Shown: positions 32,283-42,463 of the stretch, in pieces
Layout of the letters: each line of letters opens with the position of its first letter
Numbering within the stretch: position 1 is the first letter of the stretch
From: Pelagibius sp028280305
Lineage (GTDB): Bacteria > Pseudomonadota > Alphaproteobacteria > Kiloniellales > Kiloniellaceae
NCBI RefSeq assembly: GCF_965233615.1
Contig: NZ_OZ247495.1
Direction: 5' to 3' (one strand)
Length of the DNA stretch: 64,000 bases
The notes under the pieces: generated by a model
Database searches by the model: none
What the model was told of the DNA's origin: nothing
What the model saw: only the letters and a program-made list of their open reading frames with translations
Translations under genes and position numbers: made by a program

Positions 32283-34226
32283 ATGAGCATCCGGGACCGT
32301 CCGCCCGACGGCAGCGGTTCTGACAAAGGGAAAGAATCAGTACTCTTGGGGATCAACACGACGGCGCGAAAGCAACTTCGCCGACCGTGCGCCATTGCGC
32401 TCGGCGCCTTTTTTTGCGCGGCCGTTGCCGGCCTACCGGCTGTCGCGCAGCAGGCAGAAGAGATCCACGGCGATACAGCCCCTCCGGCGGTTGAAGCTGA
32501 GGAGACCGGCATTGACTACACGGTGGAATTGACCGGCGTCGAGGATAGCAACCTTCTTTCGGTCTTGGAGGCTTCGTCCCAACTGATCAGCCTTGCCGGG
32601 AAGCCGCCGGCCACTGTGATCGGGCTGAGGCGGCGCGGCGAAGCGGATGTCGAGCGTCTCCAGACCGCTCTGCGGTCGGAGGGGTATTACGCCGCCGAAA
32701 TTGTCCTGGACATCGAAACCGACGATCGGCCTGCCAAGGCCATTCTCAATATCACCTCGGGCACACGCTACAGCCTGGGGGCCTATGACATCAACTATGT
32801 GGAAAGCACGCCTCCGACGGACAGCGTGCAGCCGCGTCTTGAGGCCATCGACATCCAGATCGGCATGCCGGCCAGGGCACCCGACATCGTCGCCGCCGAA
32901 CGGCGGTTGATCACGCTGTTGCAGGAGCGTGGCCATCCCTTCGCCCGCGTGGCTGAGCGCAGAACCTTCGTGGACCGCGAGAAAACCGACATGCGGGTGG
33001 ACCTCTCCGTGGATGCCGGCCCCCAAGCGACGTTTGGCGCCTTGAGCTTCAAGGGCCAGGAAGGGGTCGCGGCGGACTACCTCCAGCGCATCGCCGAGTG
33101 GCCGGAAGGCAGCCTTTTCGACCGGCGCGTACTGCGGGATGTTCAACGCAGCCTCTCGGCAACCGGCCTCTTTTCAACAGTGAATGCCGAGACGGCCGCC
33201 ATGCCGGAGACCGATGGCTCGCTGCCGGTCATGGTAACCCTGGTTGAGCGCGAACACCGCTCCATCGGCGCCGGCGCCTCGTTTTCGACTGATGTCGGAC
33301 CCGGCGGCGAGCTGTTCTGGGAACATCGCAATCTCTTGGGTGAGAACGAGCAACTGCGGGCCAGCGCCACCGGTTCCCTGATCGAACAAAGCGGCAGACT
33401 GGGCTTCCGTAAACCGGCGTTCCTCAGGCCCGACCAAGCCCTGCTCGCGGACCTGACCGGCGGTTTCGAGGACAACGATGCCTTTGAGCGCCAGTTCGTT
33501 GAGGGCCTGGTTGGGCTGGAACGGTCTTTCTTCGAAAACTGGCGGGGATCCGCCGGCGTTTCCGCCGGCTACGAGATCATCGAGGACGAAGGCGACGCGC
33601 AGACCGGTGAACGCCAGTTCACGCTCTTCGGCCTGCCCTTGACCGCGGCCCGGGATACCACCGACGACCCCCTCGATCCCGCCAGCGGGTCGCGCTTGCA
33701 ATTCTCCCTCACACCGACGACCGGCGTCGGTGATGAGACGCTGCTGTTTCTGACCGCCGTGGCCGGCGGGTCAGCCTACTATGCAGTCGACGAAGCGGAA
33801 CGTTTCGTTATCGCCGGCCGCGCCAGGGTCGGCTCAATCGTCGGTGCGGACACCGAGACGCTGCCGGCAAACCGGCGGTTTTATGCAGGCGGCGGCGGGT
33901 CGATCCGGGGTTACGAATTCCAGCTGGTGGGGCCCCTGGACGATGACGACGACCCGCTCGGCGGCACATCGCTGGTCGAACTGGGGGGAGAGATTCGTGT
34001 GCGGGTCACCGAAGAGATTGGCGTGGTGCCTTTCGTCGACGGCGGCACGGTTTTCGATGATCCCTGGCCCAACGGCGACGAAACGCTGCGCTGGGCCGCC
34101 GGATTGGGTGTACGCTATTTCACCGGGTTCGGCCCGCTGCGCCTGGACGTCGCTTTCCCCCTCAACCCCCGCGACGATGTGGATGACGCGTTCCAGTTTT
34201 ATGTGAGTTTCGGGCAGGCCTTCTGA
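32283..34226 (+). CDS. tamA: TamA, Omp85-family outer-membrane assembly protein
   Basis: A 647-residue protein. A signal peptide has its hydrophobic core at about residues 36-50 and likely cleavage after AVA at 53-55; its basic region is unusually long if ATG 32283 is used. Three POTRA-like repeats follow (about 70-325), then a C-terminal 16-strand barrel. The Omp85 signature is GGGGSIRGYEF, and the last residues end in a phenylalanine as outer-membrane proteins do. The tamB gene begins one base later. Together they form the TAM complex that spans the envelope and helps insert outer-membrane proteins or move phospholipids. Confidence 0.92.
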   Translation: MSIRDRPPDGSGSDKGKESVLLGINTTARKQLRRPCAIALGAFFCAAVAGLPAVAQQAEEIHGDTAPPAVEAEETGIDYTVELTGVEDSNLLSVLEASSQLISLAGKPPATVIGLRRRGEADVERLQTALRSEGYYAAEIVLDIETDDRPAKAILNITSGTRYSLGAYDINYVESTPPTDSVQPRLEAIDIQIGMPARAPDIVAAERRLITLLQERGHPFARVAERRTFVDREKTDMRVDLSVDAGPQATFGALSFKGQEGVAADYLQRIAEWPEGSLFDRRVLRDVQRSLSATGLFSTVNAETAAMPETDGSLPVMVTLVEREHRSIGAGASFSTDVGPGGELFWEHRNLLGENEQLRASATGSLIEQSGRLGFRKPAFLRPDQALLADLTGGFEDNDAFERQFVEGLVGLERSFFENWRGSAGVSAGYEIIEDEGDAQTGERQFTLFGLPLTAARDTTDDPLDPASGSRLQFSLTPTTGVGDETLLFLTAVAGGSAYYAVDEAERFVIAGRARVGSIVGADTETLPANRRFYAGGGGSIRGYEFQLVGPLDDDDDPLGGTSLVELGGEIRVRVTEEIGVVPFVDGGTVFDDPWPNGDETLRWAAGLGVRYFTGFGPLRLDVAFPLNPRDDVDDAFQFYVSFGQAF

Positions 34227-34227
34227 C

Positions 34228-37200
34228 ATGCCGCAGGCGAAGAAGATTCTCAAGCGACTGGCCATCGGCTTCGGCGGCCTGCTACTTCTCGTCTCTACCG
34301 CGGCCGGGCTGGGATACGGCTGGCTGCAGAGCGATGGCGGCCGCGACTGGCTGGCCCGCCAAATCGAAGCCGCAGCCACGACACCGGGTGAAATGGAACT
34401 CTCCATCGGTCGGCTGGAGGGCAACGTATTGGAGAGCCTGCGGGCCAGCGACATCGTGGTGCGTGACGCCGAAGGCTTCTGGCTGAGCATCGCCGCCCTG
34501 GAAGTCTCCTGGCAACCCTGGAGTCTGCTGAACAGAACACTCGAGATCGACTCTCTGAAATTCAGCGAGGTCGCGCTCACCCGCCTGCCTTCCGGCGAAG
34601 CGGAAGCGAAGGAGGAAAACGGTGGCGATCCGCTCGCTGCGCTGAGCTCTCCGGTTAAGGTGCGGGTCGGCAGCCTCAACGCCGACCGGATCTCTCTGGG
34701 CCAGCCGGTGCTGGGGCAAGCGGCGGAACTGGCGTTGGACGGATCGGCAAAAAGCGAAGCAGACGGCGCGCTCGCAACCAGCCTTCAACTGCACCGTCTC
34801 GACGGCCCGGAGGCGCGGCTCGACGTCGAGCTGATCTACAATCCGGCCGACGATGTCCTGACGGCCGACCTGGAGGCAGCAGAAGCCCCCGGCGGACTCC
34901 TGGCCGCCCTTCTGGAGATGCCGGACCTGCCCCGCGCGGCGCTGCGCCTGAAGGGCAGCGGCCCCCTCTCCCTGTGGGAGGGCGATGCTATGCTTTCACT
35001 CGGCGATCTTATCGAAGCGGCGGCGGACATCACCCTGGAACGCCGCGGCGGCGATGACCTCGCTTTCTCCATGACCGGGCGCAGCGCCGTCTCCGCGCCG
35101 GAACCGGAGGGCGCCTTTGCTCTTATCGACGGCCGCACGGACTTCGCGCTGAAAGGCGGTTGGCAGGAAGCGCGGCGCGTCAGGCTGGACAGCTTCACCG
35201 CGGCCAGCGATATCCTCAACCTCTCCATCGACGGCGTGTTCGACGTCGAGACGCGGGCGCTTGACCTGAATCTGGCCGCTACGGCCGGAGACAGCCCGGC
35301 GCCTGCCAGTCTGCTGGGTCTCGAACGGCTGGAGGAAGCCTCGGCCGAGATAGCGCTCAGCGGAACGCTCGAAAAACCGCAGGCGGATATCGCGTTTGCG
35401 GCCAAAGCTGTCGCCGGTCCGGGCTTCACCGCCGACACGGCGAGCGCTGTCGGCAAGCTGAATGCAGAAAGCAATATCCTGGAAGGTGCGCCGGTCTTCG
35501 CTTTTGATCTAAACGGCAACGTGACGGCACCGCGGCTGCCGGGGCAAGACAATCTCGACCCGCTCCTCGGCCCAACGCTCACCTGGTCGCTGAACGGCAG
35601 TATCGATACGGGCCCGGCGATCCTCGACCTTGCCGACCTGAAGCTTACCACCGAGGCCGCAACGATCACCGCCACCGGTCAGGCCGGACTCAGCGATGGC
35701 GCGGCAGGTCTCGATGTTGCGATGACGGTGCCTGAACTGGCCGCGCTGCAACCGCTGACAGGCATCGCCCTGGGCGGAGCCGCCCGTCTTGCCGGACCCG
35801 TTACAGTCAAAAGCTTCGGCCAGCGCCTGGCCGCCGAGCTGGCGGGGCGTTGGGACCAGCCGTCCAGCGAGATTGCCCTGGTCGCCGCCGCCGCGGGCGA
35901 CGGCATGGATCTCGCGACCCGCCTCGCCTTCGACAACGGCGAACTGCGCATCGAGGAGGTCACAGGCCGGTCGGACATCGCCAACATCGACGCAAGCCTG
36001 GCGATCTCGCCGGCAGGCGAACTGAGCGACGCAGGCTACAGTCTTCGCCTGCCCGAGGCCGCTGTGCTGGCCGATGCGTTGGGTGTCGAGGTTACGGGAA
36101 CGGCAACGGTCGAAGGTGAAGCCGCCGGTCCCTTCGATGCGCTGGCCGTCAGCGGCGCAGCGAAGCTGGCCGGCCTCACTATCGAAGACCAGGAACTGAG
36201 AGACCTGACCGCCGGCTATCAACTGCGTATCGCCGGTTCCGATGTCGACGGCCCGGTCACTCTCGCCCTGACAAGCCCTTTCGGCCCGCTGGAAGCAAGC
36301 AGCGAGCTGCAGTTGCGCGCGGATACCCTCGGCCTGACAGACCTAGAGGCAGGACTGCCGGACACAAGGATAACCGGCGATGTCATCCTGCCGTTCGACG
36401 GCAGCGAACCCACCGCCGGGCTGCAGGCCGATCTCGACGATCTCGGCCCCTGGCTGGCGGTTGCCGGACTCTCAGGCAACGGCAAGGGACGGATCGATGT
36501 CAGACTGAATCAGAGCGGGGAGGATGCGCCGGTCGTCGCCACGGCGGATCTCACCGCCATCGCGCTGCGGTCCGACGGCCAGACCGCACCGCTGACGATG
36601 GAGAACCTGACAGCCGCCCTGCAGGCGCAAGACCTTGCCTTGACGGGAGACGCGACCTTTGAGATTACGGCCGAACAACTGCGCTGGCAGGATCTTGAAG
36701 CGGAAAGCCTTGGCCTTTCAGGAAAAGGCAATCCGGGTGATCTCACATTTAGCCTGACCAGCAGCGGCGCCTGGGTCGAACCTCTTGAGGTCTCCGCGAC
36801 AGGACGGATGACCCGGGAAGGCGAAAGGCTGACCCTGGCCCTGACACAGGCCGAAGGACAGTTGTTCGGTGAAGCGCTTACGCTGCGCGAAACCGCAACC
36901 TTGACCCTTGCGCCCGAAGAAATGCGCCTCACCGGTCTTGACCTTGCCTCCGGCGAGGCCCGTTTGACCGCCGATGCCGCTTTCGCGGCACGCGAAATCG
37001 CCGTAGACGCGACGCTGGACGGGCTGCCTCTGCAAACCGTCGATCGGTTTTGGGCAACCGGCGTCGATGGTCGGATTTCCGCTAAGGCCAACCTGCAGGG
37101 GTCTTTTGACGCCCCCCGCGGCAGCGCCACCTTGTCGGCCACCGGGTTACAGCCCAGCGGCAGCACGGATCTGCCGCCACTCGAATTGGCGGCAGAGGCC

Positions 37201-38616
37201 GATTGGCGCGGCGGCCGGCTGAACCTGGAGGGCCAACTCGGTGGTACCGATCTTGCTGCTGCCGATTTCCAGGCCGAGCTTCCCCTAACCCTGACGGCCG
37301 AAGGCGCGGCAGTCTTTGCCACGACTGCGCCGATCACCGGAAACCTGAACTGGTCGGGTGACATCACCACAGTACTGCTCTTCGTCCCCTTGCCGCAGCA
37401 CAGGCTGAAGGGTGCCGCCGCGATCAGCCTCGACGCGAGCGGCAGCCTGGAAACGCCGAAAGTAAACGGCAGCGTCACCCTCGACAACGGCCGCTACGAG
37501 AATCTGGATACCGGAACCATCCTGAACGATATTGCGCTGCGGGCCGAGATCGCGGATGACCGCATGACCCTCGCCGGCCTCACCGCCAACGACGGAGCCG
37601 GTGGCAGCATAACCGGCGAAGGCCAGGCCTCTATCGATCCGGCGCAGGGTTTTCCTTTCGACATCGCCATCCAACTCGACAAGCTCCATGCACTGCGCCG
37701 GGACGATGTAACGGCGGTGACCGGCGGCAGCGTCGAGATCAACGGCACCGCAGATGCCCCCCGGGTGACTGCCAGACTGACCACCGAGACCGTGGAAGTC
37801 AGTCTGCTCAACAACCTGCCGCCCAATGTCGTCAGTCTCGACGTCATCGAGGCGAAGGGCGGTGTCGTTCAGGATTCGGCGGAAGACCGGAAGAAGGCGC
37901 CGGCTGTCGACGCGGTGCTCGACATTTTCATCGACATGCCGCGGCGGATTTTCGTGCGCGGACGCGGTCTCGATTCCGAGTGGGCGGGCCGCATCTCGGT
38001 CCGGGGCAGCGCCGCCGATCCGCTGGTGACCGGCAGCCTGGATCTGGTACGCGGGCGTCTGGCGGTCGTCGGCAAACCCTTCGAACTTCGTTCCGGCAAG
38101 GTCACGCTGCCGGAGTCACAAACCGCCGAACCGAGCCTGGATGTGATCGCGGTCTACGAAGGCCCGGAACTGGAGGTGACCGCCCGGCTCAGCGGCCCGC
38201 TGACGCAACCCGAACTGGCACTGACCTCCACGCCCGAGGTGCCGCGCGACGAGATCATCTCCCGCGTTCTTTTCAACAAGTCCGCCGCCGGGCTGACCGC
38301 CGCAGAGGCTGCGCAGCTCGCCATCGCACTGCGCGACCTGGCCGGCAACGGCGGCGGGGCCGACATTCTGGGTTTTGCCCGCCGCACACTGGGCGTCGAC
38401 GTGCTGCGCATAGAGGCAGCAGACGACCAGGGGCCCGCCCTGGAAGCGGGGAAATACCTGACCGACGAAGTCTACGTGGGGGTCAAGCAAGGCGCCTCAT
38501 CCCAATCCAGCGCCGCGACGGTCGAGGTCGAGTTGACCCCCAACATCACGGTCGAGAGTGAAGTGACCGGCTCCGGCGCCAACAAGTCCGGTGTCCGTTT
38601 CCAATGGGATTACTGA
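34228..38616 (+). CDS. tamB: TamB, AsmA-like envelope-spanning protein
   Basis: A 1462-residue protein anchored by one N-terminal helix (about 8-30). A very long, repetitive beta-rich body is full of Leu/Ala/Asp/Thr strands, as expected for a hydrophobic beta-groove. The C-terminal TamB domain (about 1100-1462) ends VEVELTPNITVESEVTGSG and FQWDY. This length is normal for TamB. It follows tamA directly, so the pair is an operon. It should bridge inner membrane and TamA and carry lipids or assist outer-membrane protein assembly. Confidence 0.93.
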   Translation: MPQAKKILKRLAIGFGGLLLLVSTAAGLGYGWLQSDGGRDWLARQIEAAATTPGEMELSIGRLEGNVLESLRASDIVVRDAEGFWLSIAALEVSWQPWSLLNRTLEIDSLKFSEVALTRLPSGEAEAKEENGGDPLAALSSPVKVRVGSLNADRISLGQPVLGQAAELALDGSAKSEADGALATSLQLHRLDGPEARLDVELIYNPADDVLTADLEAAEAPGGLLAALLEMPDLPRAALRLKGSGPLSLWEGDAMLSLGDLIEAAADITLERRGGDDLAFSMTGRSAVSAPEPEGAFALIDGRTDFALKGGWQEARRVRLDSFTAASDILNLSIDGVFDVETRALDLNLAATAGDSPAPASLLGLERLEEASAEIALSGTLEKPQADIAFAAKAVAGPGFTADTASAVGKLNAESNILEGAPVFAFDLNGNVTAPRLPGQDNLDPLLGPTLTWSLNGSIDTGPAILDLADLKLTTEAATITATGQAGLSDGAAGLDVAMTVPELAALQPLTGIALGGAARLAGPVTVKSFGQRLAAELAGRWDQPSSEIALVAAAAGDGMDLATRLAFDNGELRIEEVTGRSDIANIDASLAISPAGELSDAGYSLRLPEAAVLADALGVEVTGTATVEGEAAGPFDALAVSGAAKLAGLTIEDQELRDLTAGYQLRIAGSDVDGPVTLALTSPFGPLEASSELQLRADTLGLTDLEAGLPDTRITGDVILPFDGSEPTAGLQADLDDLGPWLAVAGLSGNGKGRIDVRLNQSGEDAPVVATADLTAIALRSDGQTAPLTMENLTAALQAQDLALTGDATFEITAEQLRWQDLEAESLGLSGKGNPGDLTFSLTSSGAWVEPLEVSATGRMTREGERLTLALTQAEGQLFGEALTLRETATLTLAPEEMRLTGLDLASGEARLTADAAFAAREIAVDATLDGLPLQTVDRFWATGVDGRISAKANLQGSFDAPRGSATLSATGLQPSGSTDLPPLELAAEADWRGGRLNLEGQLGGTDLAAADFQAELPLTLTAEGAAVFATTAPITGNLNWSGDITTVLLFVPLPQHRLKGAAAISLDASGSLETPKVNGSVTLDNGRYENLDTGTILNDIALRAEIADDRMTLAGLTANDGAGGSITGEGQASIDPAQGFPFDIAIQLDKLHALRRDDVTAVTGGSVEINGTADAPRVTARLTTETVEVSLLNNLPPNVVSLDVIEAKGGVVQDSAEDRKKAPAVDAVLDIFIDMPRRIFVRGRGLDSEWAGRISVRGSAADPLVTGSLDLVRGRLAVVGKPFELRSGKVTLPESQTAEPSLDVIAVYEGPELEVTARLSGPLTQPELALTSTPEVPRDEIISRVLFNKSAAGLTAAEAAQLAIALRDLAGNGGGADILGFARRTLGVDVLRIEAADDQGPALEAGKYLTDEVYVGVKQGASSQSSAATVEVELTPNITVESEVTGSGANKSGVRFQWDY

Positions 38617-38640
38617 CCCGGCCCTCTCACCCTATGCGAC

Positions 38641-39966
38641 TTATCCCTCGGGCGATGATGCGCCACCTGCAATCTGAACAGGTTCCTTCACGATGACCTG
38701 GCGGTGGGGATAAGGAATCTCGATGCCGTTCTCCTTGAAGGCGTCCCAGACCGCCAGCAGGACCTCGCCCTTGATGTTGGCGACGCCGCCCTGCGGATCG
38801 AGGATCCAGAAGCGCAGCACGAAGTCGAGCGAGCTGTCGCCAAAGCCCGTCAGGTGACAGACCGGGGGCGTCTGCTGCGAAACGCGCTTGGGCTTGGCGG
38901 CCGCTTCCCGGGCGATACGCCTGACCTCATGCGGATCGCAGTCATAGGAGACACCAAAGGTGATCTCCATGCGAACGAGCTCGTCGCTGAAGGACCAGTT
39001 CACCACCCGCTGGGTGATCAGGTCCTCGTTAGGGATCAGATATTCCTTGCCGTCACGGGTGACCACCGAGACGTAGCGGGCACCAAGAGAGGATATCCAA
39101 CCGAAGGTCTCTTCCAGTTCGATGACGTCGCCCGGCTTGATCGACTTGTCGAGCAGCAGGATGACGCCGCTGATGAGGTTGGAAACCACTTTCTGCAGCC
39201 CAAAGCCGATACCCACGCCGATCGCGCCGGAGAACAGCGCCAGCGCCGTCAGGTCGATACCGACACTGTTGAGGGCAATGACCACCGCCAGGGCGATGAG
39301 CGTGATCTTCAGCAGCTTGCCGAGCAGCACCTGGACCGAGGGTGTCAGGTCGGGAACCCGGCTGATGCGCCCTTCGAGGAAACGCGACAGGGCGGAGGCG
39401 GCCCAGAGCAGCAGGGCCAGGGTCAACATGCCCTTGACCACGGTCAGCAGCGAGATGCGCAGGTCGCCAAAGCTGATCGCCAGGGAATCGAGCAAGGCGA
39501 CCGTGGGGTCCAGCAACTCGGTGATGTTGAGCGCCGCAATCGTCCAGGCGCAGAAAGCCAGAGTCTTGGCCAGCGCCGGGTTGCGCACGAAGGTCGTCAC
39601 CAGCCGGATCACCACCCAGGCCGTCAGCAGGCTGGCGACCACGCCCAGCAGGTAGCTGCGGCTGGGCCAGGTGCTTTGCTGTATGGCAGCGATGGCCAGC
39701 CAGAGCAGGAGCAGGTAGATCAGCGGTGTGAGCACCTGGGGCAAAGCCCGCGCCAAGGCGGAAAACCGCGGCGGCACCTTGGTTTTCTCGATGCGCGCTG
39801 CCAAAGCGGGACGCAGACGCCGGGCGGCCAGCACAGACAGGCCGAACAGAAGAACCAGCAGAACGACCTGCAGCAGGGTCCAGGGATTGGCGACGTTTTG
39901 CAGCAACCAATCGGCAGCGACCTGGAGCTCGGCGGTAATCCGGCCCGGTTCGAGAATCTGCTCCAT
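38641..39966 (-). CDS. MscS-family mechanosensitive channel
   Basis: A 441-residue channel with about seven hydrophobic segments. The last is the pore-lining helix GAIGVGIGFGLQKVVSNLISGVILLLDKS, which has the Gly/Ala packing of MscS TM3. It is followed by the beta domain (PGDVIELEETFGWISSLGARYVSVVTRDGKEYLIPNE) and a C-terminal alpha/beta domain. It is longer than MscS (286 residues in E. coli) because of four extra N-terminal helices. It would release solutes on hypo-osmotic shock. It is convergent with tamB and probably independent of both neighbours. Confidence 0.9.
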   Translation of the reverse strand: MEQILEPGRITAELQVAADWLLQNVANPWTLLQVVLLVLLFGLSVLAARRLRPALAARIEKTKVPPRFSALARALPQVLTPLIYLLLLWLAIAAIQQSTWPSRSYLLGVVASLLTAWVVIRLVTTFVRNPALAKTLAFCAWTIAALNITELLDPTVALLDSLAISFGDLRISLLTVVKGMLTLALLLWAASALSRFLEGRISRVPDLTPSVQVLLGKLLKITLIALAVVIALNSVGIDLTALALFSGAIGVGIGFGLQKVVSNLISGVILLLDKSIKPGDVIELEETFGWISSLGARYVSVVTRDGKEYLIPNEDLITQRVVNWSFSDELVRMEITFGVSYDCDPHEVRRIAREAAAKPKRVSQQTPPVCHLTGFGDSSLDFVLRFWILDPQGGVANIKGEVLLAVWDAFKENGIEIPYPHRQVIVKEPVQIAGGASSPEG

Positions 39967-40076
39967 CCCTAAGGCTTACCCCGACTGGCGTATCGACATC
40001 AACAGGGTGGCCATGACCAGGGGGACGCAAAACCCGCCGCACTGACGGGATGCACCGCGAAAAAGGAGCGTCCGAT

Positions 40077-41066
40077 CTAGGACAGCAGTGCCCGTGCCGT
40101 CGCTTCGTCGGAGATGAAAACGGTCGGCTCCAGCAACTGGATCGCCCCGCGCAGAACCGGAACCTTGTCGGCACCGCCGGAGACGAGAACACGTCGCGGT
40201 GTCCGCTTCAGGCGGTCGATACCGACGGAGATCGCCCGGTCGTTCACCGGATGGTCGACGAGATTGCCGTCCTCGTCGATGAAGTTGTAGAGGATGTCCC
40301 CCACCGCGCCGGCCTTGATGAGCGATTGCCGCTCCGCTTCGGAGAGGTGCCCGACACGATACGACGTGGTCAGGGTGGAGATGCCGCCGACACTGAGAAG
40401 GGCGATGTCGAGACTGTCGGCCATCTCGAAAACCTGGGCAATGCCGCAACGCTCCAGCAGGGCATGTTTGGTTTCCGGACTGTCAACCAGCGCCGGCGCG
40501 GGAACCAGAAAACCCTCGCCCTGAAACAGTTCGTTGAATTGCCAGGCGAACTCTGCCGGGTTGAACCGGCGCGCCTGAGAGATGCCGCCGAGCAGCGACA
40601 CCACCCGAAAGTTCTCCAGGGTGCGTCCGACAATATAGGGCAGAGCGGAGTAGAGCGTGCGCCCCCAGCCGACGCCGACGGTGATACCGGAGCGCATGGC
40701 CTGCGAAACAAAGGCGCCGGCCGCCGCGGCGATCACCTGGGCCGGATCCTGTTCCGGACCCGAAACGGGCGCGACGATGGCCTGTTCGATCCCGAAGCGG
40801 CTTTCAAGCATCCGCTCGACCTCCGTCACCTCGGCCAAAGGCGCGGTGATGGTGATCTGCACCTCGCGGCGGCGGCGCGCGTCGGCCAGCAGCCGGACCA
40901 CGGTGACCCGTCCGACGCCGAGCATTTCGGCAATCTCGCTCTGGGTGCGCCCCTCGATAAAATACATCCAGGTCGCCCGAACGCGCAGGCGATGGCTGGC
41001 ATCCGGCAGATTGACCTGCTGTGCGCCTGCTTTCTTGCGGCCCTGGGGCTTCTCTTCTCGGGGCAA
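40077..41066 (-). CDS. SorC/DeoR-type sugar-responsive transcriptional regulator
   Basis: A 329-residue SorC-family regulator. The N-terminal helix-turn-helix (about 28-65) contains YFIEGRTQSEIAEMLGVGRVTVVRLLADARRR. The large sugar-phosphate-binding domain has GVGWGRTLYSAL and a late DRAISVGIDRLKR. Family members bind a phosphorylated sugar or polyol; erythritol, sorbitol and deoxyribose operons use them. It is the last gene of a minus-strand operon with a DXR-like oxidoreductase and an acetoin-dehydrogenase-like complex, so its effector is probably the pathway's sugar phosphate. It likely acts on the divergent promoter region 45841-46172. Confidence 0.88.
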   Translation of the reverse strand: MPREEKPQGRKKAGAQQVNLPDASHRLRVRATWMYFIEGRTQSEIAEMLGVGRVTVVRLLADARRRREVQITITAPLAEVTEVERMLESRFGIEQAIVAPVSGPEQDPAQVIAAAAGAFVSQAMRSGITVGVGWGRTLYSALPYIVGRTLENFRVVSLLGGISQARRFNPAEFAWQFNELFQGEGFLVPAPALVDSPETKHALLERCGIAQVFEMADSLDIALLSVGGISTLTTSYRVGHLSEAERQSLIKAGAVGDILYNFIDEDGNLVDHPVNDRAISVGIDRLKRTPRRVLVSGGADKVPVLRGAIQLLEPTVFISDEATARALLS

Positions 41067-41115
41067 GCGATAGGACTCCTAGAGACAAGACTGCAAAATC
41101 AAGGACTGAGGTGTT

Positions 41116-42462
41116 CTAGCTGCCGCTTGCAGTTCCTTCAACCTCAAGCCGTGGTTCCGTGCCGCGCAGCATCGCCGAGAGCAAGGCGGCAATCTCCTCC
41201 GGCGCCTCGTTCTGCGGCATATGCCCGGTTTCCTGAAGCAGATGAAGCGCCACCCGGCCCGGCGCCCGCAAGGCCTGGCGCCAGGGGAACACCTTGTCCG
41301 CCCTTCCCCAGATAATCTTTGCCGGCGCCTGAAGGCGCGACAGCGCCGGCCCCAGATCAAAGCTTTGCACCGAATCCGGAAAGAGCGTCTCGGCAAGGTC
41401 GCGCTGATAGGCGCGCAAGGCCGGGTCCCTGCGCGCCGCCATGGCAGCGGCGATGAACCCATCACCCGGCGGTTCCGCCCCGGCGGTCAACTGGGAAAGC
41501 CAGGGGCCGAGGCTCTCGCGCCGGCTGGCACGGGCGATGCCGGCAAGAATACCGCCTTCGACTTCGGGCCCCAGCCCTGCCGGCGCGATCAGTGTGGCCG
41601 AGGCGATGCGCCGCGGACGAACATCGGCAAGGGCCAGGGCCAGGGACGCGCCCAGGGAATGGCCGACAAGATGGACAGCCGGAAGGTCTTCCAGATCAAA
41701 GGCTTCGACCACGGCCCGCGCAAGCTGGCGAAAGGAATCGATCTTTCGGCGCGGCGACTTGCCATGCCCCGGCAGGTCGAGCCTCAGAACCGGATGCCCC
41801 GCCGGCAGGTGCGGCTCCAGATCCTTCCAGGTCGAGGAGTCGCCGGCAAAGCCGTGAATCATAAAGATGGGAACACTGCCGCCTTCACCAGCACGATGGA
41901 CCTTCAAGGCCCCGGCCTCGGCCTGCCATCCGTCCGGCCTGCCGCTCTGCTGCGGGTCGAGGGTCCTGCCCTGGATCCTGGCCTCGACATCGGCGGCGGA
42001 GACGCGCCCGCGCGGTCCCGACCCATCGATGCCGGCAAGATCGAGGGCATGCTCCCGCGCCAGACGCCGCGCCTTTGGCGTCGCGCGTGCCTTGTCCTGC
42101 CGGCCCGGGCCGTCGGAAATCTCGAATGCATCCGGCTTGGCCGGCGGCGAAGCCTCCGCCGCCACGCTTGCAGCAGATACCGCTTCGTCGCTTCCGCCTG
42201 CCGGGGCCGGGCCGACTGCCTCGCCGGCGGTATAAACCCAGGCGACCGGTTTGCCGATGGCAACCTCGGCCCCGACCTCGGCCAGAATGTGATGCAGCGT
42301 TCCGCTGGCCGGGCTTTCCACCTCCATCGCCGCCTTGTCGGTTTCGATGTCGAACAGGGGGTCGCCGGCCTTCACCGCCGCCCCTTCTTCGACGTGCCAG
42401 ACCGCGATCTTCCCGCTGGACATGTCCATGTCCACCTTGGGCATGATCACCTCAACAGGCAT
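41116..42462 (-). CDS. acoC: E2 of acetoin dehydrogenase-like complex, lipoyl plus alpha/beta-hydrolase fold
   Basis: A 448-residue protein with three parts. The lipoyl domain (1-78) has lipoate site K43 in ETDKAAME. The E1/E3-binding domain (about 125-165) contains ATPKARRLAREHALDL. The third part is an alpha/beta-hydrolase domain in place of the usual acyltransferase, with S269 in GHSLG, D389 in GRADKVFP and H414 in ETGHMPQ. This is the AcoC layout of acetoin cleavage complexes and differs from pyruvate dehydrogenase E2. The ATG at 42462 directly follows the E1 beta stop. It would pass the acetyl group from E1 to CoA. Confidence 0.88.
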   Translation of the reverse strand: MPVEVIMPKVDMDMSSGKIAVWHVEEGAAVKAGDPLFDIETDKAAMEVESPASGTLHHILAEVGAEVAIGKPVAWVYTAGEAVGPAPAGGSDEAVSAASVAAEASPPAKPDAFEISDGPGRQDKARATPKARRLAREHALDLAGIDGSGPRGRVSAADVEARIQGRTLDPQQSGRPDGWQAEAGALKVHRAGEGGSVPIFMIHGFAGDSSTWKDLEPHLPAGHPVLRLDLPGHGKSPRRKIDSFRQLARAVVEAFDLEDLPAVHLVGHSLGASLALALADVRPRRIASATLIAPAGLGPEVEGGILAGIARASRRESLGPWLSQLTAGAEPPGDGFIAAAMAARRDPALRAYQRDLAETLFPDSVQSFDLGPALSRLQAPAKIIWGRADKVFPWRQALRAPGRVALHLLQETGHMPQNEAPEEIAALLSAMLRGTEPRLEVEGTASGS

Positions 42463-42463
42463 G